Part shown: one piece after another, positions 7,299-14,017 of the stretch | Position numbering within the stretch: the first letter of the stretch is position 1 | Layout: each line of letters starts with the position of its first letter | Position numbers and translations under genes: made by a program | Source of the DNA: Clostridia bacterium | Lineage (GTDB): Bacteria; Bacillota; Sulfobacillia; SLMV01 | DNA: 14,372 nt | Reading direction: 5' to 3' | Assembly (NCBI GenBank): GCA_003554565.1 | Contig: PWGR01000286.1 | Location: 1-14,372 of the forward strand | The notes under the pieces: generated by a model | The model's database searches: none | Seen by the model: the letters and a program-made list of their open reading frames with translations, nothing else | What the model was told of the DNA's origin: nothing

Positions 7299-8369
7299 AT
7301 GTTTGAAAACCACGCCGATCACAATGATTCGAGGCCCGCCGTCAGGCGGGCCATCTTCTATGTGGCAGCTGCGGTCGCACTGCTGCTGGTGCTTTGGTAT
7401 TTTCGCATGGCCCTGCTGCCCGTGCTGTTGGGACTGGTCATCGCCTATCTGCTCGTGCCCGCCGTGCGGGCGCTTGAACGCTCGGGGATGCCCACTGCGG
7501 CGGCAATTGCCATCACCTACCTGGGAGTTGGCCTGGCCCTGTTCGGGCTGGCTCTGATCGTGATCCCCCGGGCAGGTGACCAGCTGGAGAAGCTGATACG
7601 GCTGCTTCCGGACTACAGTGCGATGCTGACGGAGCACCTGCACCGCGCCCAGGAAGGAATGTACAGGGTGCGGCTCCCCCAGGCCCTGCAGGTGGCCCTG
7701 CTCAACGCCGTGGGACGGGCCGAAGGGGCAATGGAGAACGCGGCGGAAAGGTTCATCGATGTTTGCTTCGCCGTGATATCGCACAGCCTCTCCCTCCTGG
7801 CGGCGCCGGTTTTGGCTTTTTATTTCATGCTCGAGCGCAGGAAAATTATCCGGGCCGGGTTGGCCCACCTGCCGTCGAGGTGGCGCCATCCAACCCTGCA
7901 GCTGCTCAGGCGACTCGATGAGGTGCTGATAGGTTTTGTTCGCAGTCGGATAATAATTTCGGTCTTTGTCGGTGTATCCACCGCCATCGCCTTTGCCCTG
8001 CTGGATCTCCCGTTTTTCTTTCTGATCGGGGTCATTGTCGGCTCAGCCGATCTCATCCCCTATTTTGGTCCGATCCTGGGAGCTGTGCCCGCCCTGGCCA
8101 TCGCCGCCGCTCATTCGCCCCCCGCGGCGATAAAGGTCCTGATCGTGCTCGTGCTGATCCAGCAAGTGGAGAGTGCAGTGGTTTCCCCCCTCGTGATGGG
8201 CGACGGGGTTCACCTGCACCCCATCTGGATCATTGTCGCCCTGTTTGTCGGCGCGCAGCTGGGAGGCCTGCTGGGCATGCTGCTGGGAGTACCGCTTCTG
8301 GCGTGCATTCGGGTAGTCGGCGAGTTTGCCTGGGTGCACTGGCGGAGAGCATCCTCCAACATGGTATAA
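7299..8369 (+). CDS. AI-2E family transporter
   Basis: A 356-residue polytopic inner-membrane protein. I see about eight hydrophobic segments: residues ~19-36, 38-56, 67-90, 162-180, 220-238, 240-272, 277-297 and 305-340. A long amphipathic loop lies between the third and fourth, as in the AI-2E (YdiK/PerM/TqsA) family. The hallmark DLIPYFGPILG is at residues 251-261. Members export small molecules or ions (autoinducer-2, or Na+/H+ antiport in some); the substrate cannot be told from sequence. ATG 7299 has only a weak SD. Genes of this family often sit just before alaS in Clostridia. The final codons overlap the promoter of the alaS leader. Confidence 0.9.
   Translation: MFENHADHNDSRPAVRRAIFYVAAAVALLLVLWYFRMALLPVLLGLVIAYLLVPAVRALERSGMPTAAAIAITYLGVGLALFGLALIVIPRAGDQLEKLIRLLPDYSAMLTEHLHRAQEGMYRVRLPQALQVALLNAVGRAEGAMENAAERFIDVCFAVISHSLSLLAAPVLAFYFMLERRKIIRAGLAHLPSRWRHPTLQLLRRLDEVLIGFVRSRIIISVFVGVSTAIAFALLDLPFFFLIGVIVGSADLIPYFGPILGAVPALAIAAAHSPPAAIKVLIVLVLIQQVESAVVSPLVMGDGVHLHPIWIIVALFVGAQLGGLLGMLLGVPLLACIRVVGEFAWVHWRRASSNMV
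7333..7352 (+). other. 8-bp GC hairpin inside the start of the AI-2E gene
   Basis: GGCCCGCC (7333-7340) and GGCGGGCC (7345-7352) form a perfect stem with loop GTCA, 34 bases after the start codon. It is followed by ATCTTCT, not a true T-tract. It may slow translation or act as a weak attenuator, or simply reflect GC-rich coding for the residues RPAVRRA. Confidence 0.3.
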
Positions 8370-8370
8370 T
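8362..8370 (+). promoter_or_regulatory. TG-extended -10 promoter of the alaS T-box transcript
   Basis: TGGTATAAT is a perfect -10 box (TATAAT, 8365-8370) with the TGn extension. No good -35 is seen 16-18 bp upstream, which the extension can compensate for. Transcription would start near G8377, so the leader would begin just before T-box stem I. The -10 contains the TAA stop of the permease gene (8367-8369). Confidence 0.7.
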
Positions 8371-8376
8371 AATTAT

Positions 8377-8600
8377 GTCAGACGAATCGATTTCCAGTGA
8401 AGGGCATAAGTCCCGCGCGGGCGCCCACAGAGAGGGGCGCACCGGTGAGAAGTCCCCGGCGCCGGCGGGATGGGCCAGCTCCGAGGACCGGGGAAAAATG
8501 CCCCGGCGGTGGCGCCGTTATAGCCCCAGAGGCCGGTGGCCCGGCGAAACAGGGTGGTACCGCGGCTGATTTGACTCGCCCCTGCAGGGTGAGTCTTTTT
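8377..8600 (+). ncRNA. T-box riboswitch leader of alaS, tRNA-Ala responsive
   Basis: The conserved T-box AACAGGGTGGTACCGCG lies at 8548-8564. Its UGGU can pair with ACCA, the 3' end of tRNA-Ala (discriminator A). Upstream are stem I elements: AGUGA (8396-8400), helices TCCCGC/GCGGGA (8411-8416 with 8465-8470) and GGCGCC/GGCGCC (8420-8425 with 8458-8463), and the distal AGAGA (8429-8433) and GGUG (8444-8447) motifs. Stem III is CCGGGG/CCCCGG (8488-8493 with 8501-8506). A GCC (alanine codon) at 8474-8476, followed by A, is the best specifier candidate. The leader ends in a terminator at 8573-8600. Uncharged tRNA-Ala should stabilise the antiterminator and let alaS be transcribed. The motif assignment is strong; the exact specifier is inferred. 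Confidence 0.93.
8573..8600 (+). terminator. Intrinsic terminator of the alaS T-box leader
   Basis: GACTCGCCC (8573-8581) pairs with GGGTGAGTC (8587-8595), nine pairs including one G-U, with loop CTGCA, directly followed by five T. It lies eight bases after the conserved T-box motif, as expected for the terminator that competes with the antiterminator. Confidence 0.93.
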
Positions 8601-8667
8601 GTTGGGAATGAGTCCGTTTTACCGGGGCGGCCGGCCGATGCCAACTGGAAGAGGGGAGGCAGTATTT

Positions 8668-11346
8668 ATGAAATGCATGACATCGGCTGAGCTCCGCGAG
8701 ACATTTCTGCGCTTCTTCGAGGAGCGGGGGCACGAACGGGTTCCCAGCGGCCCCCTGGTTCCGGAGGATGACCCGACGCTTCTGTTCACCAACGCGGGTA
8801 TGGTGCAGTTCAAGGATCTCTTTCTGGGCGAGCGGGAGGCGGGGTTTTTTCGCGCCACCACTGCTCAGAAGTGCGTGCGTGCCGGAGGTAAGCACAATGA
8901 TCTGGAAAACGTGGGGCAGACCGCGCGGCACCAGACCTTCTTTGAGATGCTGGGAAATTTCTCCTTCGGGGATTACTTCAAGGAAGAAGCAATACGCTAC
9001 GCGTGGGAGCTCATGGTGCATGAACTGGAGGTCCCCGCCGACCGCCTCTGGATCACGGTATTTCGCGATGACGATGAGGCGGCTGAACTGTGGCGGCACA
9101 TCTCCGATGTACCGGAGGAGAGAATCCTCCGGCTTGACGAGCAGGACAATTTCTGGTCCATGGGTGATGTCGGCCCCTGTGGGCCGTGCAGCGAGATCAT
9201 ATTCGATAGGGGGCAAAAGCACCGGTGCGACGGGGACGAGTGCGCCATAGGTGCCTGCGACTGTGACCGCTGGCTGGAACTGTGGAACCTGGTTTTTATG
9301 CAGTATCAGAGGGATGAAGACGGCGAAATGACCCCACTGGAGCGCACGGGAGTCGACACTGGGATGGGCCTGGAGCGGATGGTCTCCGTGCTGCAGGGCG
9401 TCGACAGCAACTACGACACCGACTTGTTTGCGGACCTTATTGCCCAGGTGCAAAAACTCAGCGGCCACCGGTATGGTGCATCCGACGGCAGGGAAGATTT
9501 TGCCTTTCGGGTGATAGTGGACCACATACGCACGGCAGTATTTCTCATCAGCGATGGAGTCCTGCCCTCCAACGAAGGGCGCGGCTATGTGCTCCGGCGG
9601 ATCCTGCGCCGCGCCTGCCGCTTCGGCCGGGTGCTGGAGCTCAAACAGCCGTTCATGCACCTTCTCGTCGATCCGGTGACCGAGCTGATGAGCGAGGGTT
9701 ATCCCGAGCTGCAGGAGACGTCCGGTTTTGCGAGGCAGATGATCCGGACCGAGGAAGAGCGCTTCGGCGCCACCCTGGAGCAGGGACTTGGGGTCCTGAA
9801 CGAGGTGATCGGGGAGACTGAGCAGGCGGGAAGAGATGAGATCCCGGCGGAGGATGCCTTCAAACTGTACGATACTTTTGGCTTCCCCGTTGACCTGTGC
9901 GAAGATGTGGCCGCTGATCGCGGCCTGAGCGTGGACAGGACCGGGTTTGATGAGCTGATGCAGCGCCAGCGACGCCGGGCGCGCGAGGCGCAGGAACGTG
10001 AGGGAGCAGCCGGCGCCCTGGGTGAATCGCTGCATGCCGTCTCCGAGATCCCGGACTGTGAGTTCTGCGGCTACGACTGCCTGGAAGTGGCCGCACACCT
10101 AACCGCCCTGGTCGCAGACGGGAAGCGCCAGGATTCCCTGCAGGCAGGGGAGGAGGGGTGGGTCATCCTCGACCGCACGCCGTTTTATGGCGAGTCGGGC
10201 GGGCAGGTGGGAGACGCGGGACGACTGCGCGGACCGCACGGGCGTGCCAGGGTCACCGACAGCCAGATCCTGGGCGATGATCAGGTCCTGCACCGGGTCG
10301 AGATACGTGGAGGTATCCTCACCGATGGTGAGGAGGTGGCCGCCCGGGTGGATGCCCGGCGCCGGCTGGATGTGGCGCGCAATCACACTGCCACTCACCT
10401 CCTGCACGCGGCGCTGCGCAGGATACTGGGGGAGCACGCTCACCAGGCCGGCTCCCTGGTGGGGCCGGATCGATTCCGGTTCGACTTTACCCATCCCGTC
10501 GCCCTGTCGCCCGAAACACTGCGAGAGATTGAGGACCAGGTCAATGAATGGATCCTCAGCTGTCGTTCAGTGCAGCCCTGGCATACCAGCTTCGCCCGCG
10601 CCGCCGAGGAGGGAGCTCTTGCACTGTTCGGAGAATCCTATGACGAAGACGATGTGCGCGTGATCTGCATCGACGGGGTTTCCCTGGAACTGTGCGGGGG
10701 CACCCACGTCGCCTGCACCTCGGAGATAGGGACCTGCAAGATTCTGACAGAAAGCAGCGTTGGCTCCGGTTTGCGGAGGATCGAGGCCGTCACCGGACGC
10801 GGGGTCATGCAGTGGATGCGCGAGCAGGAGGAGCTCGGGGCAGAGCTGTCCCGGGTGCTCGACTCCGCACCGGGAGATCTGGCCGAACAGGCCCGGGAGC
10901 TGGTCCGGGAAATGGAGAAGCAGCGTCGCCGGGTGCAGCGGCTGGAGGCCCGCCTGGGTGAGTACCAGGTCCAGGATCTGTTGCACGAAGCCGAGCAGGT
11001 CAACGGTGTTTCCGTACTCGCAGCGCGGGCGGATGCGGATGATGCGGACGGCCTACGGCAGATGGCCGACTCGCTGCGGGGTAAGCTGGGCGATTCGGCC
11101 GTGCTCCTGGCTGCCGTTGCGGGCGGGAGCGCTGTTGTCATAGGTGCTGCCACGGACGGGGTAGTCAGCCGGGGTGTGGACATGGGAGATGTCGTCGGCA
11201 GTGTTGGCCGAAAGCTGGGCGGCGGAGGAGGAGGTCGCCCGGATATGGCCCAGGCCGGGGGCGACAGAACGGAAAAGCTACCCGAGGCGCTGGAGCATGG
11301 CCGCGAGGCCATCCGCGCCGCACTGACGGGAGAAGATGGACCATGA
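8668..11346 (+). CDS. alaS: Alanine-tRNA ligase
   Basis: Class II synthetase that charges tRNA-Ala and edits misacylated Ser/Gly. The 892 residues are normal for the family. ATG 8668 follows SD GAGGGGAGG (8651-8659) by eight bases and starts MKCMTSAELRETFLRFF; the longer upstream reading from 8599 runs into the terminator and is not used. The catalytic domain shows LLFTNAGMVQFK, TTAQKCVRAGGKHNDL (motif 2) and DTGMGLERM (motif 3). The editing domain has the zinc ligands HTATH (His573, His577) and CGGTH (Cys676, His680). A coiled-coil follows at about 730-775, and the glycine-rich C-Ala segment with RPDMAQAGG is near 852-866. Controlled by the T-box leader; its last codons overlap the IreB-family gene by ATGA. 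Confidence 0.97.
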   Translation: MKCMTSAELRETFLRFFEERGHERVPSGPLVPEDDPTLLFTNAGMVQFKDLFLGEREAGFFRATTAQKCVRAGGKHNDLENVGQTARHQTFFEMLGNFSFGDYFKEEAIRYAWELMVHELEVPADRLWITVFRDDDEAAELWRHISDVPEERILRLDEQDNFWSMGDVGPCGPCSEIIFDRGQKHRCDGDECAIGACDCDRWLELWNLVFMQYQRDEDGEMTPLERTGVDTGMGLERMVSVLQGVDSNYDTDLFADLIAQVQKLSGHRYGASDGREDFAFRVIVDHIRTAVFLISDGVLPSNEGRGYVLRRILRRACRFGRVLELKQPFMHLLVDPVTELMSEGYPELQETSGFARQMIRTEEERFGATLEQGLGVLNEVIGETEQAGRDEIPAEDAFKLYDTFGFPVDLCEDVAADRGLSVDRTGFDELMQRQRRRAREAQEREGAAGALGESLHAVSEIPDCEFCGYDCLEVAAHLTALVADGKRQDSLQAGEEGWVILDRTPFYGESGGQVGDAGRLRGPHGRARVTDSQILGDDQVLHRVEIRGGILTDGEEVAARVDARRRLDVARNHTATHLLHAALRRILGEHAHQAGSLVGPDRFRFDFTHPVALSPETLREIEDQVNEWILSCRSVQPWHTSFARAAEEGALALFGESYDEDDVRVICIDGVSLELCGGTHVACTSEIGTCKILTESSVGSGLRRIEAVTGRGVMQWMREQEELGAELSRVLDSAPGDLAEQARELVREMEKQRRRVQRLEARLGEYQVQDLLHEAEQVNGVSVLAARADADDADGLRQMADSLRGKLGDSAVLLAAVAGGSAVVIGAATDGVVSRGVDMGDVVGSVGRKLGGGGGGRPDMAQAGGDRTEKLPEALEHGREAIRAALTGEDGP

Positions 11347-11627
11347 AACAGAGAGATGCTGATAAACCCACCCGGGTGTACCCCGCTGCGGGGGGTGAAG
11401 GCTCCGGGCAGGAGAGCGTCGAAGCGGTGATTCTCGGCGTCCATCGCGAGCTGCTGCTGAGGGACTGTGATGCAAAAGAACAGCTGGTGGGTTACCTCCT
11501 GTCGGGAGATCCAACGTATATTACCGGCAGCGGGGCGCGCAGTGCAATTTCGCGCATTGACCGGAATGAGCTGCTCGCGGAGTTGGTTTCATTCTACCTG
11601 GCTCACCGCGCCGGCGGGCAGCGCTGA
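11343..11627 (+). CDS. IreB/YrzL (UPF0297) family regulatory protein, divergent N-terminus
   Basis: 94 residues. The C-terminal two thirds carry the family signature QLVGYLLSGDPTYIT followed by RSAISRIDRNELLAELVSFYL. In Enterococcus faecalis IreB is a phosphorylated partner of the Ser/Thr kinase IreK and phosphatase IreP. Here the N-terminal ~25 residues (MKQRDADKPTRVYPAAGGEG) are longer and do not resemble the short threonine-containing start I remember for IreB. The usual G-Y-N-P before Q-[IL]-V-G is replaced by C-D-A-K. SD GGGAGAAG (11328-11335) lies inside the alaS end, and the start overlaps its stop. In Firmicutes the gene typically follows alaS, supporting the call; ruvX and yrzB, which normally come next, are not here. 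Confidence 0.88.
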   Translation: MKQRDADKPTRVYPAAGGEGSGQESVEAVILGVHRELLLRDCDAKEQLVGYLLSGDPTYITGSGARSAISRIDRNELLAELVSFYLAHRAGGQR

Positions 11628-11813
11628 CGGTCTTTTTCGTGATGCGGGCGGGCCGCTCGTCCGATCCCGCCCCGCCTGCTGACCGGAAGCGGCCGTGTGA
11701 CCGGCGAGAGGCAGCTGGAACGCAGCAGGCCGGGCAGATGTTCGTTTCGCGCCGCCGCCCGCACGCTGCACTGTCCGGAGGGTGCTCGCCGCAGCAGGAG
11801 GGAGGGAGTTTCA
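11628..11813. other. Intergenic region between the IreB-family and methyltransferase genes
   Basis: 186 bases without a convincing gene. GGGCGGG (11646-11652) and CCCGCCC (11666-11672) can form a 7-bp stem with a 13-base loop, but no T-tract follows it. A TTTTT at 11632-11636 precedes the stem. I see no clear promoter. The methyltransferase frame stays open upstream to 11697, but its residues there are arginine-rich and low in complexity. An SD, GGAGGGAG (11801-11808), sits at the right end. Confidence 0.4.
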
Positions 11814-12710
11814 GTGTGTGAACCGTACCGCATGAACCTGCTGGATGGAGTCGGGTTGAATCTCGTGGGCTTGAAGGAACTGTGCTGCCGGCCGGACCTG
11901 TTTGCCCCGGGCAAGCAGCCATTCTGGGACGACCCGCACATCTCGGCTCAGATGCTGCGCGCGCATCTCGACCCGGACATCGAGGCGGCCAGCCGATCAC
12001 CCGGGTTCATTGCCAACAGTATCCAGAACCTCTCCCTTCGCCCGGGTCTGAAACCGGGTGATCGGGTGCTCGATCTTGGCTGCGGACCGGGACTGTACGT
12101 TCACCGGTTGGGCCGGATGGGCCTGCGGGTCACCGGGATCGATTGCTCCCGGTCCTCGCTGAAATACGCGCGGGAGCGCGCCGGGCAGGAGGGGCTTTTC
12201 ATTGAATACGTACACGGGGACTACCTGGACATGGACTACTGTAATCAGTTTGACCTTGTCCTTTTGATCTACGGGGATTTCTGCGCCCTCAGCGACGTCG
12301 AGCGGGACGTGCTGCTGGAGAAGATCCACCGCGCCCTGAAACCCGGTGGACACTTTGTGTTTGATGTCACCACCCGTTTTCACGGAGACCGGGCCGAAAC
12401 ACAGAGGCAGTGGTATGTTGCCCGGGAGGGGTTCTGGCGCGCACACCCACATGTGGTCCTGCAATCACGCTTCGAGTACCCGGAACACGACACCAGCCTC
12501 AGCCAGTACACGGTGATTGAGGAGATGGGAGAGACCTCGACTTACCGGATCTGGGATCATTACTACTCACCTGAAACCATCACGCCACTGCTGCAGGAGC
12601 AAGGTTTTTCTGTATGTGACCTGTGGGCGGATCTCACCGGCGCCCCTCACCGGCCGGACAGTCCGTGGCTGGCGGTGGTGGCAGGGCGCGTCGGTCCACG
12701 GGAATCGTGA
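11814..12710 (+). CDS. Class I SAM-dependent methyltransferase, substrate unknown
   Basis: 298 residues from GTG 11814, chosen because SD GGAGGGAG (11801-11808) lies five bases upstream; ATG 11832 is an alternative. The Rossmann core begins at about residue 82, with motif I VLDLGCGPG (85-93), motif II acidic GIDCSRSSLKYA, the YVHGDYLDMDY segment, and ALKPGGHFVFDV (post-motif III). It belongs to the Methyltransf_11/25-like group. The N-terminal 80 residues (FWDDPHISAQMLRAHLDP...) form a separate helical cap of a type I associate with uncharacterised clostridial methyltransferases. The C-terminal half is beta-rich and has YYSPETITPLLQEQGF, common in small-molecule methyltransferases. Nothing nearby names a substrate, and it is not part of the normal alaS locus, so it may be an insertion after the IreB-family gene. 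Confidence 0.82.
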   Translation: MCEPYRMNLLDGVGLNLVGLKELCCRPDLFAPGKQPFWDDPHISAQMLRAHLDPDIEAASRSPGFIANSIQNLSLRPGLKPGDRVLDLGCGPGLYVHRLGRMGLRVTGIDCSRSSLKYARERAGQEGLFIEYVHGDYLDMDYCNQFDLVLLIYGDFCALSDVERDVLLEKIHRALKPGGHFVFDVTTRFHGDRAETQRQWYVAREGFWRAHPHVVLQSRFEYPEHDTSLSQYTVIEEMGETSTYRIWDHYYSPETITPLLQEQGFSVCDLWADLTGAPHRPDSPWLAVVAGRVGPRES

Positions 12711-13057
12711 TCTTCTGCGGCGCCGTGGATTGACCCTCGCCCTGCACATGGGGCTGACCCGGTGATGGCGGCGCTCAAGAACGTGGAACGAAAGGCCGAG
12801 GAAGAGGCGTTCTTCAGGATCAATGCAGCAACCTGGGCTGTACCACTCTGTATAGACGTACATTCGTCCATGAACGGATCATCTGCGGGTGGATTTCTGT
12901 CTCGTACTGGTCGGAACCTTCGACAAGGGCGGTGCAAACCGGCATTGATTGAGACCCCTACTCGGGTGACTACGTACCGATTCCCAGATGCAGGGATTTG
13001 TGAGTGCAGCGTCGAACGAGGTGCGCGTCCACGGATACATACGAGGGGGGAACGAAC
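12711..13057. other. 347-bp region without a convincing gene
   Basis: This stretch before the HAD gene looks less GC-rich than its neighbours, especially 12830-12990. A frame from 12762 (99 codons) is open across it, but its codon pattern changes midway, it shows no recognisable motif and it overlaps the HAD start, so I do not call it. Short inverted repeats are seen (GAAGA/TCTTC near 12800-12815; ACCC/GGGT near 12955-12970) but no terminator and no riboswitch I recognise. It may be a leader, a decayed gene or spacer. An SD, GAGGGGGG, sits at its right end. Confidence 0.4.
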
Positions 13058-13759
13058 ATGAGTCCACACGGAATCCTCTTTGACCTCGACCATACGCTCC
13101 TTCGGGGAACAGTGCTGAACATGGAGCCAGCTCTCCGTCTGCTGCGCACAGAATACAACATGCAGGAGGTATCGCTGGGGACCATGGCGGAGCACTGCAG
13201 CAGGCTGCAGGGCGACCTCTATGGGCGCTCCAGGGAATCGGGGTTCGAACTGAGCATACGGAGCCTGTGCCGGTTTCTGTGCTCTGAATTCGGGTACGAT
13301 GTTCAGATCGGGCCGCGGTTCGAGCGCCGGCTCTTCGACCAGATCTACGAGGTTGAGGGCCTGCAGGAGGGCGTGAAGGAGGTCCTGGATGTCCTCGCTG
13401 GACGAAAGATTCCCTGCGGAATTCTCAGCAACAATATCTTCTCGGGTGAGACCCTCGCCCACGGGCTGAAGAAGCACGGTGTGGCCTCGCGGTTCCGGTC
13501 AGTCTTCAGCAGTTCGGACATGGGAGTCAAGAAACCCTATCCCGGTGTATTCACAAATGCAGCCGCCGGGTTGGGCGTTTGCCCGTCTCGGATCTGGTTC
13601 ATCGGGGATTCGTTTCCGAACGATGTGCTGGGAGCCCAGTCGGCCGGCATGACGGCGATCTGGTACAATCCCGATGGGAAACCGCTGCCGGAACCTGCGG
13701 ACTGCCCGGTCGTTGAACACTGGAGGGAGTTCATCCACCTCCTGCCCCCGCTGCGCTGA
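13058..13759 (+). CDS. HAD superfamily hydrolase (phosphatase-like)
   Basis: 233 residues from ATG 13058, which follows the SD GAGGGGGG. All four HAD motifs are present: motif I FDLDHTL with nucleophile Asp9 and acid Asp11, motif II ILSNN, motif III lysine in GVKKPYPGVF, and motif IV GDSFPND. The cap between motifs I and II is helical (about residues 20-100), the C1 type of phosphoglycolate phosphatases, haloacid dehalogenases and YjjG-like nucleotidases. The aspartate at +2 from the nucleophile favours a phosphatase over a dehalogenase. Substrate unknown. It stands alone between two intergenic stretches and converges on the - strand gene at the right edge. Confidence 0.9.
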   Translation: MSPHGILFDLDHTLLRGTVLNMEPALRLLRTEYNMQEVSLGTMAEHCSRLQGDLYGRSRESGFELSIRSLCRFLCSEFGYDVQIGPRFERRLFDQIYEVEGLQEGVKEVLDVLAGRKIPCGILSNNIFSGETLAHGLKKHGVASRFRSVFSSSDMGVKKPYPGVFTNAAAGLGVCPSRIWFIGDSFPNDVLGAQSAGMTAIWYNPDGKPLPEPADCPVVEHWREFIHLLPPLR

Positions 13760-13969
13760 GGCGCCGGCTGTACCACCGCACGGATCCGGCGGAACGGCAA
13801 ATACCGCTGGCTCACGCCGTCCGGTGAGTAAACTGATCCAATCACGAATATAGACGATGGTCGGGTAAAACCAGCCTATCGAGAGCCACGAACCGGATGG
13901 CGGACGCTGCTGCGGCCTGGTCCGTCAATGACTTGATTTGCGATGCGGATTGCCCGGGGCATTCATCTC

Positions 13970-14008
13970 CGGCTGTACCCCGGAGCGCGCGGAACCGGGG
14001 TACAGCCG
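13970..14008. terminator. Perfect 14-bp hairpin between convergent genes
   Basis: CGGCTGTACCCCGG (13970-13983) is the exact reverse complement of CCGGGGTACAGCCG (13995-14008), with an 11-base loop. It lies in the 258-bp space between the HAD gene and the - strand gene's stop, ten bases from the latter. Neither side has a T-tract, so it would be a non-canonical, possibly bidirectional or Rho-assisted terminator, or a 3'-end stabiliser. The remaining ~210 bp (13760-13969) show nothing I can name. Confidence 0.5.
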
Positions 14009-14017
14009 TCCGGGTGT

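Noticed and set aside
8518..10098. 526-codon open frame on the - strand opposite alaS
   Set aside because: It lies antisense to an unmistakable alaS and its T-box; high GC keeps the opposite frame open. No recognisable motif.
11697..11813. N-terminal extension of the methyltransferase frame
   Set aside because: Arginine-rich low-complexity residues and no SD at 11697, whereas GTG 11814 has a strong SD.
12945..12990. CRISPR-repeat-like stretch (ATTGAGACCCCTACTCGGG)
   Set aside because: It occurs only once, with no regular spacing and no cas genes nearby.
12762..13061. 99-codon + strand frame in the gap before the HAD gene
   Set aside because: No SD of quality, no motif, changing composition along its length and overlap with the HAD start; kept only as part of the gap description.
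12647..13477. 276-codon open frame on the - strand across the 347-bp gap and HAD gene
   Set aside because: It is opposite to the methyltransferase end and HAD gene and shows no domain; the gap part alone is not convincing.
12836..13979. Repeated GGCTGTACC(AC) at 12836, 13766 and 13971
   Set aside because: Matches of 9-11 bases are expected by chance in 14 kb; no flanking similarity suggests a mobile element.
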